64,000 nt of DNA, taken from assembly GCF_018617395.1 (NCBI RefSeq), contig NZ_JACSKC010000001.1, positions 310,001 to 374,000 on the forward strand, written 5' to 3'. Of the stretch, positions 27,225-36,026 are shown piece after piece. Position numbers and translations under genes: made by a program. The notes below the pieces were generated by a model, which searched no databases, was not told the DNA's origin, and saw only the letters and a list, made by a program, of their open reading frames with translations. Every line of letters begins with the position of its first letter. Position 1 is the stretch's first letter. This DNA is from Exiguobacterium sp. s48. Lineage in GTDB: Bacteria > Bacillota > Bacilli > Exiguobacteriales > Exiguobacteriaceae.

Positions 27225-27998
27225 ATGTCAATTTTTCCAACATTAACGAATAAGACGTATGTCGTCATGGGAATCGCGAACAAACGATCGATTGCATGGG
27301 CCATCGCAAAAACACTTGATGAAGCCGGTGCGAAACTCGTATTGACGTATGCGGCAGAACGATTCAAATCAGGACTTGAATCACTTGCGAGCGAATTGAA
27401 ACAGGAAGCGATTTTACTTGAGTGCGACGTGACGAACGACGAGGCGATTGATACAACGTTCCGTTCGATCCATGACCAAGCAGGGGAAATTCAAGGGATT
27501 GCACACTCGATTGCATTCGCAGATAAAGAAGCGTTGCGCGGTGAGTTCTCAGAAATGACACGTGGACAATTTGCGCAAGCATTAGATATCTCCGCCTATA
27601 GTTTGACAGCGGTTGTGAAAGCGGCGAAACCATATTTTGCATCGGATGCCTCGGTCATCACGCTCACATATCTTGGTGGAGAACGCGTCGTTCCGAACTA
27701 TAACTTGATGGGTGTCGCCAAAGCCGCCCTTGATTCGAGCGTCAAATACTTGGCGAACGAGTACGGACCACACGGTATTCGAGTCAACGCGATTTCAGCA
27801 GGACCGATTCGCACATTGTCGGCAAAAGGTGTCGGTGACTTTAACAGTATCCTTTCTGAACTCGAACAGAAAGCACCTTTACGCCGAAACGTTTCTGCTG
27901 AGGAAGTCGCTTCCACAGGACTCTTCCTTCTCTCAGGGATGGGAAGTGGCGTGACCGGAGAAGTCATTCACGTCGATAGCGGGTTCCATATTTTATAA
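27225..27998 (+). CDS. fabI: Enoyl-[acyl-carrier-protein] reductase FabI
   Basis: NAD(P)H-dependent last step of each fatty-acid elongation cycle. The 257 residues have the atypical SDR glycine motif GIANKRSIAW (16-25) and catalytic Tyr149, Tyr159 and Lys166 in the FabI spacing Y-x6-K. The SAGPIRTLSAKG segment (about 190-201) contributes to the triclosan-binding region in homologues. It is monocistronic, with its own promoter, FapR-type operator and terminator. Confidence 0.96.
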   Translation: MSIFPTLTNKTYVVMGIANKRSIAWAIAKTLDEAGAKLVLTYAAERFKSGLESLASELKQEAILLECDVTNDEAIDTTFRSIHDQAGEIQGIAHSIAFADKEALRGEFSEMTRGQFAQALDISAYSLTAVVKAAKPYFASDASVITLTYLGGERVVPNYNLMGVAKAALDSSVKYLANEYGPHGIRVNAISAGPIRTLSAKGVGDFNSILSELEQKAPLRRNVSAEEVASTGLFLLSGMGSGVTGEVIHVDSGFHIL

Positions 27999-28006
27999 GT
28001 TTGGGG

Positions 28007-28031
28007 AATGGCGCAGCGATGCGCCATTTTT
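28007..28031 (+). terminator. fabI terminator
   Basis: AATGGCGCA pairs with TGCGCCATT around GCGA and runs into Ts, just after the stop codon. Confidence 0.85.
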
Positions 28032-28081
28032 GTATTATCGCATGAAAAAATCGGGTAAGGACCTATGAAGGAGGTCAGATC

Positions 28082-28270
28082 ATGGGTCCTTATCAGATTG
28101 ATTTTACCGTCGTTCAGTATGTTAACAGACAAGTTCAGCCATCCGGTCGGGCGAGTATCGAACCAGTGACACGAATCAAACGTGTCCAACGAATCCGACC
28201 TCGACGGGAAGAATGGTTAGAAGAAGAGCAAGAAAAAAACCCCGGTCGCTATGTCGACCGGAGCATATAA
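28082..28270 (+). CDS. Small basic protein, unknown
   Basis: A 62-residue frame that starts with an excellent AAGGAGGTCAGATC ribosome site. The protein has an N-terminal hydrophobic stretch too short to span a membrane (QIDFTVVQYV), then a very basic segment (RIKRVQRIRPRREEW) and an acidic run of Glu. I do not recognise it. Its last codons contain the hairpin that terminates the convergent yjcG gene, which constrains the C-terminus (NPGRYVDRS). The ribosome site is the main support. Confidence 0.6.
   Translation: MGPYQIDFTVVQYVNRQVQPSGRASIEPVTRIKRVQRIRPRREEWLEEEQEKNPGRYVDRSI
28232..28262 (-). terminator. Terminator of yjcG, inside the 3' end of the small plus-strand gene
   Basis: On the minus strand CCGGTCG pairs with CGACCGG and is followed by GGTTTTTTTC. 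It overlaps the last ten codons of the 62-residue gene. Confidence 0.75.
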
Positions 28271-28272
28271 GA

Positions 28273-28782
28273 TTAACCTTTGAAACGGAACGTCTCATAG
28301 ACGTTCCATGTTTCATTTTCAAGTTCGTACATGACGGCCATTCGTGTAATCGTCTCCTCAAAGTGAACCTGTTCCATACGTAGGCGTTCGAGAACATCGA
28401 ACAGCTCGGCATCTGTCAAATCTTGGCCGATTGTGATGTGTGGTAAAAATTCATACTTTGATGATTGACTAAGTACGTCTTCGTGCAGACGTTGTTGAAG
28501 AGTGGACAACTCGCGTGTCGGCAATACCTTCAAATACAAGACATTGTTTGTCGGTGCGAAAGACCGCACGCCATCGACTTTTAACTGAATCGGTTTTGTC
28601 GAATCCGCGACTTGTTGTAAATACTCAAGTATTTTCGGCAAGTCATCTTCTGACACCTCGGTCCGCTCTTTGATTGTCACGTGAGGTGAAATTAACGCAT
28701 ATTTTGTGTCGTACCGTTTTCGATAAGAGTTCGCAAAATCTTGCACTTGTTTTGACGGAAATAAGACTACCCCGATCTTCAT
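28273..28782 (-). CDS. yjcG: 2H phosphoesterase superfamily protein YjcG
   Basis: A 169-residue protein of the 2'-5' RNA ligase-like (2H) superfamily. Two HxTx catalytic motifs are clear: HVTI at 34-37 and HITI at 115-118, about 80 residues apart as expected. Members act on cyclic phosphates of RNA or nucleotides; the Bacillus YjcG substrate is not established to my knowledge. It starts at an ATG with GGGGGAAGAGG upstream. Confidence 0.9.
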   Translation of the reverse strand: MKIGVVLFPSKQVQDFANSYRKRYDTKYALISPHVTIKERTEVSEDDLPKILEYLQQVADSTKPIQLKVDGVRSFAPTNNVLYLKVLPTRELSTLQQRLHEDVLSQSSKYEFLPHITIGQDLTDAELFDVLERLRMEQVHFEETITRMAVMYELENETWNVYETFRFKG

Positions 28783-28925
28783 TCCTCTTCCCCCTTTAAT
28801 CGTTTAACCTACATATTTATGATGAACGATTTAATGTGGGAAGTCAAAGCAGGGTTCGTCTTTTTTCGATTTTTCAGTATAATGGTTATATCATAGAGAG
28901 AGGATGACTCTCAGAACGAAGGGAT

Positions 28926-29501
28926 GTGAAGCGGGATTTCGATCCTGCGCCAACGATGAAACATGTACCACACTCAAGAGACGTCCGGGAAGCGGCTCGA
29001 GCTCGCTTGCTCGAGCGCGGTGTCACGATTGAATCAATTGCGGAAATCGTCTATCAGATGCAGGCCCCATATTCGCCGCACCTCTCATTAAAAGATTGCA
29101 AAGATTCTGTCGAGGCGGTTCTTGACAAGCGAGAGTTGCAACATGCGATTCTTGTAGGCTCAGAACTCGATATGCTAGCTGAAAAAGGTCAATTATCTGA
29201 ACCGCTCCTATCGATTATCGCATCCGATGAAGGGTTGTTTGGTGTGGATGAGACGATTGCAATCGGGGCCGTCAACACATATGGTTCGATTGCCGTGACG
29301 ACTTTCGGATACTTAGACAAGGCAAAAATCGGCATTATCAAACAACTCGACACGAAGATGGATGATGGTCAAGTGCATACGTTCATGGACGACCTCGTCG
29401 GTGCCATTGCTGCGAACGCTTCAGGTCGATTGGCGCATCGTCTCCGCGATATGATTGATTTTGGTGAAGAAGAAATGCGAGAAAGAAAAGGATTGTATTG
29501 A
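28926..29501 (+). CDS. Phosphatidylglycerophosphatase A family protein (YutG-like)
   Basis: A 191-residue protein similar to the PgpA family members of Bacillus (YutG). Segments supporting this are ARLLERGVTIESIAEIVY (about 26-43), the acidic DEGLFGVDETIAIGAVNTYG (about 99-118) and FMDDLVGAIAAN (about 157-168). It lacks clear membrane helices, unlike E. coli PgpA, as is usual for this subgroup. The start is a GTG after GAAGGGAT. The stop overlaps the start of a PAP2-type phosphatase, which suggests joint work on phosphatidylglycerol synthesis; that link is inference. Confidence 0.8.
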   Translation: MKRDFDPAPTMKHVPHSRDVREAARARLLERGVTIESIAEIVYQMQAPYSPHLSLKDCKDSVEAVLDKRELQHAILVGSELDMLAEKGQLSEPLLSIIASDEGLFGVDETIAIGAVNTYGSIAVTTFGYLDKAKIGIIKQLDTKMDDGQVHTFMDDLVGAIAANASGRLAHRLRDMIDFGEEEMRERKGLY

Positions 29502-30088
29502 TGAACTGGACACCGCAGAAGGTGGTTCTCACCGGGACGGTCGCGTATGTGATCGTGTCGGTGTTTGTCGTTATGGGCGCAGTTGATCCCATGAATACAC
29601 TCGTGTATGAATGGTTACAGCCCTTGCCGGATCGAGTCTTTGCGTACGTGACCGAACTCGGGAGTGCACAAGTCATTGTCGGACTTTCTGTTTTAGGTTT
29701 ACTGTTTTGGTTGTGGCGAGGCGAACGCGTGGAAGCGTGGCGACTCGTACTTGTCGGAGTCGGGACCCTTTTGTTGACACAAGTTTTAAAGCTCGTCTAT
29801 GGAATCGACCGGCCACTAATCGATGCATCTCTTGATGCGACGACCTATAGCTTCCCAAGTGGTCATTCTTCAGGTTCACTTGCGTTATATGGGTTGATGG
29901 CTTACGTGCTTTATAAAAGACGAGAGTCGAAACTCGCTATCATCGTGCTCGTATGTCTTGTCCTTGCGGTATCACTCAGTCGAGTCATCTTAAACGTACA
30001 TTATTTCAGTGACGTCATTGGAGGATGGCTTGTCGCCTTGACTGTCATCGCGCTCTCTGAATGGATCATAAGGAGGAAAATGAATTGA
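29501..30088 (+). CDS. PAP2-family membrane phosphatase
   Basis: Six-helix lipid phosphatase, 195 residues. The three catalytic motifs are present: KLVYGIDRP (about 99-107), SFPSGHSSGS (about 118-127) and SRVILNVHYFSD (about 162-173). Family members dephosphorylate undecaprenyl pyrophosphate, phosphatidylglycerophosphate or phosphatidic acid. The ATG at 29501 overlaps the upstream stop (TGATG), and its own 3' end overlaps the next start. Confidence 0.92.
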   Translation: MNWTPQKVVLTGTVAYVIVSVFVVMGAVDPMNTLVYEWLQPLPDRVFAYVTELGSAQVIVGLSVLGLLFWLWRGERVEAWRLVLVGVGTLLLTQVLKLVYGIDRPLIDASLDATTYSFPSGHSSGSLALYGLMAYVLYKRRESKLAIIVLVCLVLAVSLSRVILNVHYFSDVIGGWLVALTVIALSEWIIRRKMN

Positions 30089-30612
30089 TTGTCGTCGTAG
30101 ACGTAGAGAAATGGTTATTCGTCCAAAAGAAAGAGGCTGATGAAGCGCCCGTACCTACAATTTTAGTGGAAAAAGACATCGAAGGCGCAACATGGTTTAC
30201 TTCGATGAGAATTCTATTTCAACTAAAAAAGTGGACGAGCCAACAACAGTTTGTTCCTCTCTTGTCATGTGAGGAATCCGGTTACCGTGCGTATGAAGTA
30301 TTTCATGTCGATGCGGTACCGCCGATGGCTTTACTTAACGGAGGACGTACGTTAGTCATCAACAATCAACGGGATGAGTCGTTCGATATCGCATTACGAG
30401 AAAGTGGACATCAAACGGAAGAGTCGATTGTAGCGTTTGCCATCGACTATATCGAACAAACGATGCATGAACCTGTTCTATTTGCTGGGGATGGAAAAAT
30501 TAAAGCATCCCGTGTCGTCCCAAATGACTTGTTGGATCCGACTGACCGTTTACAATCAGGACTCCGTCTATTTGAATGGATGAACGAAGAAGCAAAAAGT
30601 AAGGGGAATTAA
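30085..30612 (+). CDS. Conserved-looking hypothetical protein, 175 residues
   Basis: The TTG at 30085 is chosen because a perfect AGGAGG lies eight bases before it and the protein then starts LIVVVDVEKWLF; an in-frame ATG at 30061 lies inside the PAP2 gene without a ribosome site. The protein is soluble, with mixed alpha/beta character and a central GGRTLVINNQRDESFDI segment. There is no recognised motif or signal peptide. It is translationally coupled to the PAP2 gene and followed one base later by a 63-residue gene, so all four genes from 28926 probably form one operon. Confidence 0.75.
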   Translation: MIVVVDVEKWLFVQKKEADEAPVPTILVEKDIEGATWFTSMRILFQLKKWTSQQQFVPLLSCEESGYRAYEVFHVDAVPPMALLNGGRTLVINNQRDESFDIALRESGHQTEESIVAFAIDYIEQTMHEPVLFAGDGKIKASRVVPNDLLDPTDRLQSGLRLFEWMNEEAKSKGN

Positions 30613-30613
30613 G

Positions 30614-30805
30614 ATGACGGATTGGGAAAATACGTTTCAACAATTGTTAGATGGTCAAATGGATGAGGTAAAGGTGCCACGAGAGGATTTTCTGTCCGTT
30701 CGAACGTTACTCATCGAAAAAGGTTGGCTATTTGAGGTCGTAGGAGAAGCTAAACACGGTGGAATCACGATTTATCGAAAAAATCCAGTTGCACCGACTT
30801 CATAA
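30614..30805 (+). CDS. Small hypothetical protein, 63 residues
   Basis: Starts one base after the previous stop, with AAGGGG upstream of the ATG. It is a short soluble protein with a helical, acidic first half and a beta-like second half (WLFEVVGEAKHGGITIYRK). I do not recognise the family. It is the last gene of the phosphatase operon, with a terminator directly behind it. Confidence 0.7.
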   Translation: MTDWENTFQQLLDGQMDEVKVPREDFLSVRTLLIEKGWLFEVVGEAKHGGITIYRKNPVAPTS

Positions 30806-30813
30806 TGTACGAA

Positions 30814-30850
30814 GAGACGAAGAATGATTCGATTCACTCGTCTCTTTTTT
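30814..30850 (+). terminator. Terminator of the 28.9-30.8 kb operon
   Basis: GAAGAGACGA pairs with TCGTCTCT(T) around a loop and is followed by eight Ts. Confidence 0.85.
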
Positions 30851-30964
30851 TTGCCTTTATGCTTGAGACTGAAGTTTGTATAAGTCTATCCGAAAAGTCA
30901 GTCGTAACCGCTTACATTTATTGTTCGATTTCGTTTTATACTACAGATGTAGGAGGCCTCTACT

Positions 30965-32986
30965 ATGCAACTGAATGAAAAAAGTAAACGAATTCTGAAT
31001 GTCATTCTGCATGAAAAGCAGATGACGCTGGATACATTGACTATGATGCTCCCTTATTCTCGGCGGACAGTTGAGTACGAATTGGAGCGGATACAGGAAT
31101 GGCTCGTCGATCAAGGTTTATCGAACATGACGATAGACGGAACTAAAATTACATTGACTGTGACGGAAGTATTGATTGATCAAGTTGAGCGTGCTGAATT
31201 AGTTTGGTCAGATGAAGAACGAGAATTAGTTATCGCCATTTATGGGATGACTCGAGATGAATTTCTTTCGAGTTTCCATTTTCAACACTTGCTAGGTGTA
31301 TCTAAATATACCGCTCAAGAAAGTTTAAATGCAGTTAAGAGAAAAGCTGCGAAATTTGGAATTGATTTTTCCTATACGAGAAAAGATGGCTATCGATTTA
31401 ATGGGCATTTTCAAACAATCACGCTATATCTTTACCGCGCAATTGAGGAATTGCTTGATAAGTCAACATTTTCTCAAATACTTGATCTGTGTTTTGAAGA
31501 TTGGCAGGACGATTTTGTAAAAAGAATTCTACAAATTGAGCAATTTGAAAGTCTTAAACAGTTTCAATTTGTAGAAAGTCATCGTGAGAGAATGGCGTAT
31601 TTTATCATGATTGGTTCTAGACTGGCACCGAGTGCATACGTTCAAGACGAGAAAACTTGGGTAGTCGATCAAGTGGAACAGTCTGTTCGGAAGCATTTTG
31701 AGGATATTCCTCAATTATGGGACACGCTTATCATGCTTATTCAAAGTGGTCAGAAAGTATCGGAAGAAATGGATGAAACGGTTCAAAGAAAATTGGCTTC
31801 CACGATGGCTCAGGTGATTGAACGCTTTGAAGTTTTAAGTTGTACACGCGTCATCGAGCGAGAGGCATTGTGCGAGAAGTTAGTTCTTCATGCAAAAGCG
31901 ACAATCAAACGGGTCCATACCGAAGTATTGCCACCTGAAGAATTAAAGCGATATGTCATGAAAGAACATCGTGTATTAAATGTGATTGTCAATCGTTCAC
32001 TTGATCCGATGCGAGAGCAAATCCAAGCAGTTATACCTGAATCGGAAATCATGTATTTCACTTTGCACTTTGCGGCTCACCTTCATCAGCAAGGTCAGCG
32101 TCTAGATGAGAAGATGAAAGCGATTGTCGTATGTCCAAGCGGGATTAGCGTTTCGCATATGTTAGACCACATTTTAAAAAATCAATTTCCGGACTTTGTA
32201 TTTCTTCCACCAATCTCGCAACGCGATGTATTAGAGTTCGCGCCGCTCGTCGATTTGATTTTTACAACAGTACCATTGCCTTTAAAAGTTCAACAACAAG
32301 CACATGTGACGCTTGTTCCGACACTTCCGACAAGACTAGAACAACTTGCCTTGAAGCGTCAAATTCATCAACGATTTATCGCAAACGGGTCGTTCGCACG
32401 GATGGGAGTGAACGACATTCTAGAAGTAGTAAAAAAATATGCGACGATTCACCAAGAGTCGCAATTGAGAAAAGAACTGAACCATCTTTTAAAAGATGAT
32501 TTTACGAAAGATGAATGGAAAGGGGGACAACCCATGCTAAATCAACTCGTAACAGAAAAAGAAATTCAACTTCAACATCACGTTTCGAATTGGCAGGAGT
32601 CCATTCGTCTCGCGGCCGAACCACTATTAAATAATGGGTCAATTGAAGCCCGTTATATTGAAACGATGATTGAAAACGTAATCGAACATGGTCCGTATAT
32701 CGTTCTTATGCCGCATATCGCCATTCCTCACGCACGACCGGAAGACGGTGTGAACCAACTGGGAATGAGTGTGATGAAATTGAACGAACCGGTCTTATTC
32801 CCTGGGGATAAACCGGTACGAGCATTTTTTGTACTCGCGGCAATTGATCAAACAACCCATTTAAAAGCACTCGCACAGTTGACGGAGCTTTTAGGGAATG
32901 AACAGGACCTAACTCTTGTCTTAGAGGCAGGTACAGTAGATGAAATTATGAAAGTACTCGATCGATATTCAGAGGAGGAAAAATGA
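30965..32986 (+). CDS. PRD-domain transcriptional regulator with EIIB and EIIA domains (MtlR/UlaR type)
   Basis: A 673-residue sugar-PTS-controlled activator. Domains in order: N-terminal helix-turn-helix (about 5-60), a second HTH-like region (about 75-165), two PTS regulation domains (about 175-280 and 285-390, the second ending in YFTLHFAAHLHQQ), a Gat-type EIIB domain with Cys390 in VVCPSG, and an EIIA domain (about 525-670) with the phospho-histidine His589 in IPHARP. It overlaps the start of the IIB gene, so it presumably controls this transporter. The codon use looks more AT-rich than in neighbours. Its EIIA domain may also be the phosphate donor for transport, because no separate IIA gene is present. 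Confidence 0.92.
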   Translation: MQLNEKSKRILNVILHEKQMTLDTLTMMLPYSRRTVEYELERIQEWLVDQGLSNMTIDGTKITLTVTEVLIDQVERAELVWSDEERELVIAIYGMTRDEFLSSFHFQHLLGVSKYTAQESLNAVKRKAAKFGIDFSYTRKDGYRFNGHFQTITLYLYRAIEELLDKSTFSQILDLCFEDWQDDFVKRILQIEQFESLKQFQFVESHRERMAYFIMIGSRLAPSAYVQDEKTWVVDQVEQSVRKHFEDIPQLWDTLIMLIQSGQKVSEEMDETVQRKLASTMAQVIERFEVLSCTRVIEREALCEKLVLHAKATIKRVHTEVLPPEELKRYVMKEHRVLNVIVNRSLDPMREQIQAVIPESEIMYFTLHFAAHLHQQGQRLDEKMKAIVVCPSGISVSHMLDHILKNQFPDFVFLPPISQRDVLEFAPLVDLIFTTVPLPLKVQQQAHVTLVPTLPTRLEQLALKRQIHQRFIANGSFARMGVNDILEVVKKYATIHQESQLRKELNHLLKDDFTKDEWKGGQPMLNQLVTEKEIQLQHHVSNWQESIRLAAEPLLNNGSIEARYIETMIENVIEHGPYIVLMPHIAIPHARPEDGVNQLGMSVMKLNEPVLFPGDKPVRAFFVLAAIDQTTHLKALAQLTELLGNEQDLTLVLEAGTVDEIMKVLDRYSEEEK

Positions 32987-33252
32987 TGAAAAAGATTTTA
33001 GTAGTATGTGGTAACGGATTGGGCTCGAGCTTTATTATGGAATTGAATGTTAAGAAAGCACTCGAACAAATGGGGAAAGAGGCAGATGTCTCTCACACAG
33101 ATATCGCGACAGCACGGACGGAACCTGCTGACATTTACCTCGGTGCGCAAGATATTATCGGAACGTTAGACGATGGGGCGAAAGAAATAGTTGCACTTGA
33201 GAACGTGATGAATATCGAGGAAATTAAATCAAAACTTGAAGGAAAAGTATAA
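32983..33252 (+). CDS. ulaB: PTS enzyme IIB, ascorbate (Ula) family
   Basis: Cytoplasmic phosphocarrier of 88-89 residues. The active cysteine is in ILVVCGNGLGSS near the N-terminus, the form typical of lactose/ascorbate-type IIB proteins. The first ATG overlaps the regulator stop (ATGATG), and a GAGGAGG lies just upstream. It receives phosphate from an EIIA, likely the domain fused to the regulator, and passes it to the sugar during transport by the IIC encoded 30 bases downstream. Confidence 0.9.
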   Translation: MMKKILVVCGNGLGSSFIMELNVKKALEQMGKEADVSHTDIATARTEPADIYLGAQDIIGTLDDGAKEIVALENVMNIEEIKSKLEGKV

Positions 33253-33282
33253 ATAGAATAAATCGTTTAAGGGGGAACGCGT

Positions 33283-34545
33283 ATGCTTGATTTGATTATG
33301 CGAGATATACTGGGGACGCCTGCCATATTAGTCGGACTATTCGCATTGATCGGGCTTATCTTGCAGAAAAAAGATATCGCATCGATTGTATCGGGTACAC
33401 TAAAAACCATTATGGGATTTGTCATTATTGGTGCTGGTGCGGGAGTAATTATTGCAGCGCTTGATATTTTCGGACAAATGTTTGACGAGGCGTTTAGCAT
33501 TCGAGGAGTCATTCCAAACAACGAAGCGATTGTCGCCGTTGCGCAGGATGCGTTTGGCGTCGAAACAGCGATGATTATGGTGTTTGGGATGGTCATGAAC
33601 ATTGTACTTGCTCGAATTACGCCGTTTAAGTACATTTTTCTGACCGGTCATCACACGCTATTCATGGCGAGTTTGTTAGCGGCGATTCTTTCTGTATCAG
33701 GATTAGAAGGCACATTATTAGTGATTATTGGGTCCGTCTTGCTTGGACTTTGCATGGTTTTATTCCCTGCAATGCTTCAACCATTCGTTCGTCAAATTAC
33801 GGGCTCTGATGATTTTGCAGTTGGACACTTCGGATCATTTGGATATTTTATTTCGGGAACAATCGGAAAATATGTTGGAAATAAGGAACATTCGACTGAA
33901 CAGATTCAAGTGCCGAAACAACTTGGTTTTTTACGTGATACGTCCGTTGCTGTCTCGTTAACGATGACACTACTCTTTGTGGTCGTCGCCATTTTTGCTG
34001 GACCGGCTTTCATTGAAACAGAATTATCAGATGGATCGAATTATATCGTTTTCTCTGTGATCCAAGCGATCACATTTGCAGCCGGTGTATATATCGTCCT
34101 CGCTGGGGTTCGCATGTTGATTGCAGAGATTGTACCTGCTTTTAAAGGGATTGCCGATAAGATGGTTCCAAACGCAAAACCGGCACTCGATTGCCCGACG
34201 GTTTTCCCGTTTGCGCCAAATGCTGTCATCATTGGATTTTTAGCAAGTTTTGCAGCGGGGTTATTTTCAATGTTTCTGTTACCGTTATTCGGATTGGCAG
34301 TTATTGTACCAGGACTTGTACCACACTTCTTTACGGGAGCGACGGCTGGAGTATTTGGAAACGCCACCGGTGGGCGCAGGGGTGCAATCTTTGGTTCAAT
34401 TGCTAACGGGATTTTAATCAGTTTCTTACCTGCACTACTGTTGCCACTGTTAGGAAACTTAGGGTTTGAGAGCACGACATTCGGAGACTCAGATTTCGCC
34501 ATCGTTGGTATACTGGTCAGTTGGCTCGTTTCATTATTCTCATAA
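33283..34545 (+). CDS. ulaA: PTS enzyme IIC, ascorbate (UlaA) family
   Basis: An integral membrane sugar transporter of 420 residues with 10-11 predicted helices. The N-terminal GTPAILVGLFALIGLILQKK and the conserved FGxVMN/ITPFKYIFLTGHH region (about 105-125) match UlaA/SgaT. A late NATGGRRGAIFGS loop precedes the last two helices. No ascorbate-catabolic genes (ulaD-G) are in the window, so the true substrate could be L-ascorbate or another sugar acid. Confidence 0.9.
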   Translation: MLDLIMRDILGTPAILVGLFALIGLILQKKDIASIVSGTLKTIMGFVIIGAGAGVIIAALDIFGQMFDEAFSIRGVIPNNEAIVAVAQDAFGVETAMIMVFGMVMNIVLARITPFKYIFLTGHHTLFMASLLAAILSVSGLEGTLLVIIGSVLLGLCMVLFPAMLQPFVRQITGSDDFAVGHFGSFGYFISGTIGKYVGNKEHSTEQIQVPKQLGFLRDTSVAVSLTMTLLFVVVAIFAGPAFIETELSDGSNYIVFSVIQAITFAAGVYIVLAGVRMLIAEIVPAFKGIADKMVPNAKPALDCPTVFPFAPNAVIIGFLASFAAGLFSMFLLPLFGLAVIVPGLVPHFFTGATAGVFGNATGGRRGAIFGSIANGILISFLPALLLPLLGNLGFESTTFGDSDFAIVGILVSWLVSLFS

Positions 34546-34587
34546 AAACAGGTCTCGCCCCCCAAGTGGAGGTGAGACCTGTTTTTT
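34544..34587. terminator. Bidirectional terminator after ulaA
   Basis: AAAAACAGGTCTC pairs with GAGACCTGTTTTT, lying between convergent genes and overlapping the 3' end of the next minus-strand gene. Confidence 0.85.
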
Positions 34588-34873
34588 AGGCGTTAGAGGC
34601 CAATTTGATTTTTTGTCTTTTCATCTTGTGTAGTAACCATGCATAGAGGACTTCACAAGAATTGTGAGGAAGGGTCAGCTCCACAAGTGGATGGGCATGA
34701 CCAAATATAGTGAAGCGCGAATGGTCTTCGTCGAGCAGGGAGACTTGAATGTCGGTCGCATCTTGTAATGCGATGCTTTGTTCCCCTGCGTGAGCATCTT
34801 TTAGTTTCAGCATTTTTCCATTCGTCGCAAACTTGGTGAACGATGAGACTCCTTGTACTTTCAGTTGTTCCAT
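34586..34873 (-). CDS. Hypothetical protein, 95 residues
   Basis: Soluble small protein with alternating polar and hydrophobic residues in the first 70 positions, suggesting a beta-rich or PH-like fold, and a basic C-terminal helix (HKMKRQKIK). There are no cysteines of note beyond one central Cys. A possible ribosome site is weak. I do not recognise the family. Coding is supported by length between signals and by a terminator placed for it. Confidence 0.6.
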   Translation of the reverse strand: MEQLKVQGVSSFTKFATNGKMLKLKDAHAGEQSIALQDATDIQVSLLDEDHSRFTIFGHAHPLVELTLPHNSCEVLYAWLLHKMKRQKIKLASNA

Positions 34874-35092
34874 TTCGTGTATCTATCCATCGCGTGATGA
34901 ATAGATTTTCACCTCGCTTTCTCTATATTGCCTTCCATTCCTCCAGAAGGTTATTCCTAGTATAACGCCTCGCTCGAAAAAGAAAAGTGTTAATTTAACA
35001 AAAAATTAAGACAATTTGTTATCAATTTTTAAGAATAGCGTTCATGTCCCTTAATGAAGGGAATTCACGTGTAATCATGGGATTGAAAATAA

Positions 35093-35120
35093 CAAAAAAG
35101 AACCTCGTGTTAAGAGGTTC
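35093..35120 (-). terminator. Terminator of the 35.1-35.9 kb gene
   Basis: On the minus strand GAACCTC pairs with GAGGTTC and is followed by six Ts. Confidence 0.8.
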
Positions 35121-35145
35121 TGACGTGTTTCTTACATGTATGACC

Positions 35146-35877
35146 TTATAATCGTTCGATTTGCCAAGTGCGACGACGATACAACAGTTGTCCTTTTAAG
35201 GCGATGGACTCTTTTTTTGCATCAAAATCTTCTTCAAGGACTGACATATCTTCGTAACGACCCGCGACATAGAAGGAAATCACAATTTGTCGATTAAATA
35301 GATTACGTTTCGTGTGATCAAAGTCGATGATGAGGCCTTGAGGAGCTAAATCGAGTAATTCGTCAATGACAGGAAGTGGAATTGGGACAAAACTGATATT
35401 GCGAATGTCTCGGTCAAGCTTACTTTGCAGCATATTTTGAACGAAACGGTTGATGGTCGACCAGTCTCGGATATAGAGACTGCTGTGCCGATCATTCGCT
35501 TCGTTAAAAAAGGCAATCTCATTATCGAGCGAATCAAGAAATGGCTTTTTAAGACCACGCTCCATATGACTTAAAAACAAAATTTCTGCAATCTCATGAT
35601 CGGACAAGGTTTCGAGCGTATTGTGATCAGGAAAGTCGATTGCTGTGAATGTTGTTTGGTTATTCAAATATTTAGACGAGAACGAAGAGAGTTCATGCGC
35701 TTCGATATAACGGAAGCGGGACCGCGAGGACTGCCTCATCCCTTTTACATCCGTTCTACAAATAATCATCGGTCTCGTAATCGAAAGTGCATCCGTCACA
35801 TCGTTCAACGTCACGCCATGAAGCGTGAATCGTTGCACGTCTCGGTCTTGTTTCAAATAAAAGAGTTGTTTTGACAT
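35146..35877 (-). CDS. Hypothetical protein, 243 residues
   Basis: A soluble, highly charged protein with no signal peptide or membrane segment. The N-terminal part contains repeated strand-like elements, and the middle has a helical AEILFLSHMERGLKKPF segment followed by ENDRHSSLYIRDW-type residues. I recognise no catalytic motif. It starts at an ATG with GAGGGGATACC upstream and is monocistronic. Orphan or genus-restricted status is possible but cannot be tested here. Confidence 0.65.
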   Translation of the reverse strand: MSKQLFYLKQDRDVQRFTLHGVTLNDVTDALSITRPMIICRTDVKGMRQSSRSRFRYIEAHELSSFSSKYLNNQTTFTAIDFPDHNTLETLSDHEIAEILFLSHMERGLKKPFLDSLDNEIAFFNEANDRHSSLYIRDWSTINRFVQNMLQSKLDRDIRNISFVPIPLPVIDELLDLAPQGLIIDFDHTKRNLFNRQIVISFYVAGRYEDMSVLEEDFDAKKESIALKGQLLYRRRTWQIERL

Positions 35878-36026
35878 ATGGTATCCCCTCAGTTTGACAT
35901 ACTACATTCATAGTAGCAAAAACACTTGGTTTCTGCCATCTTCAGCCGGTTCCTGAGGATTGAGTTCGATACATATGGGAAAAGAGAAGTATAATTGAGG
36001 AAACGAATAGGAAAGGCGGGTTCCAT

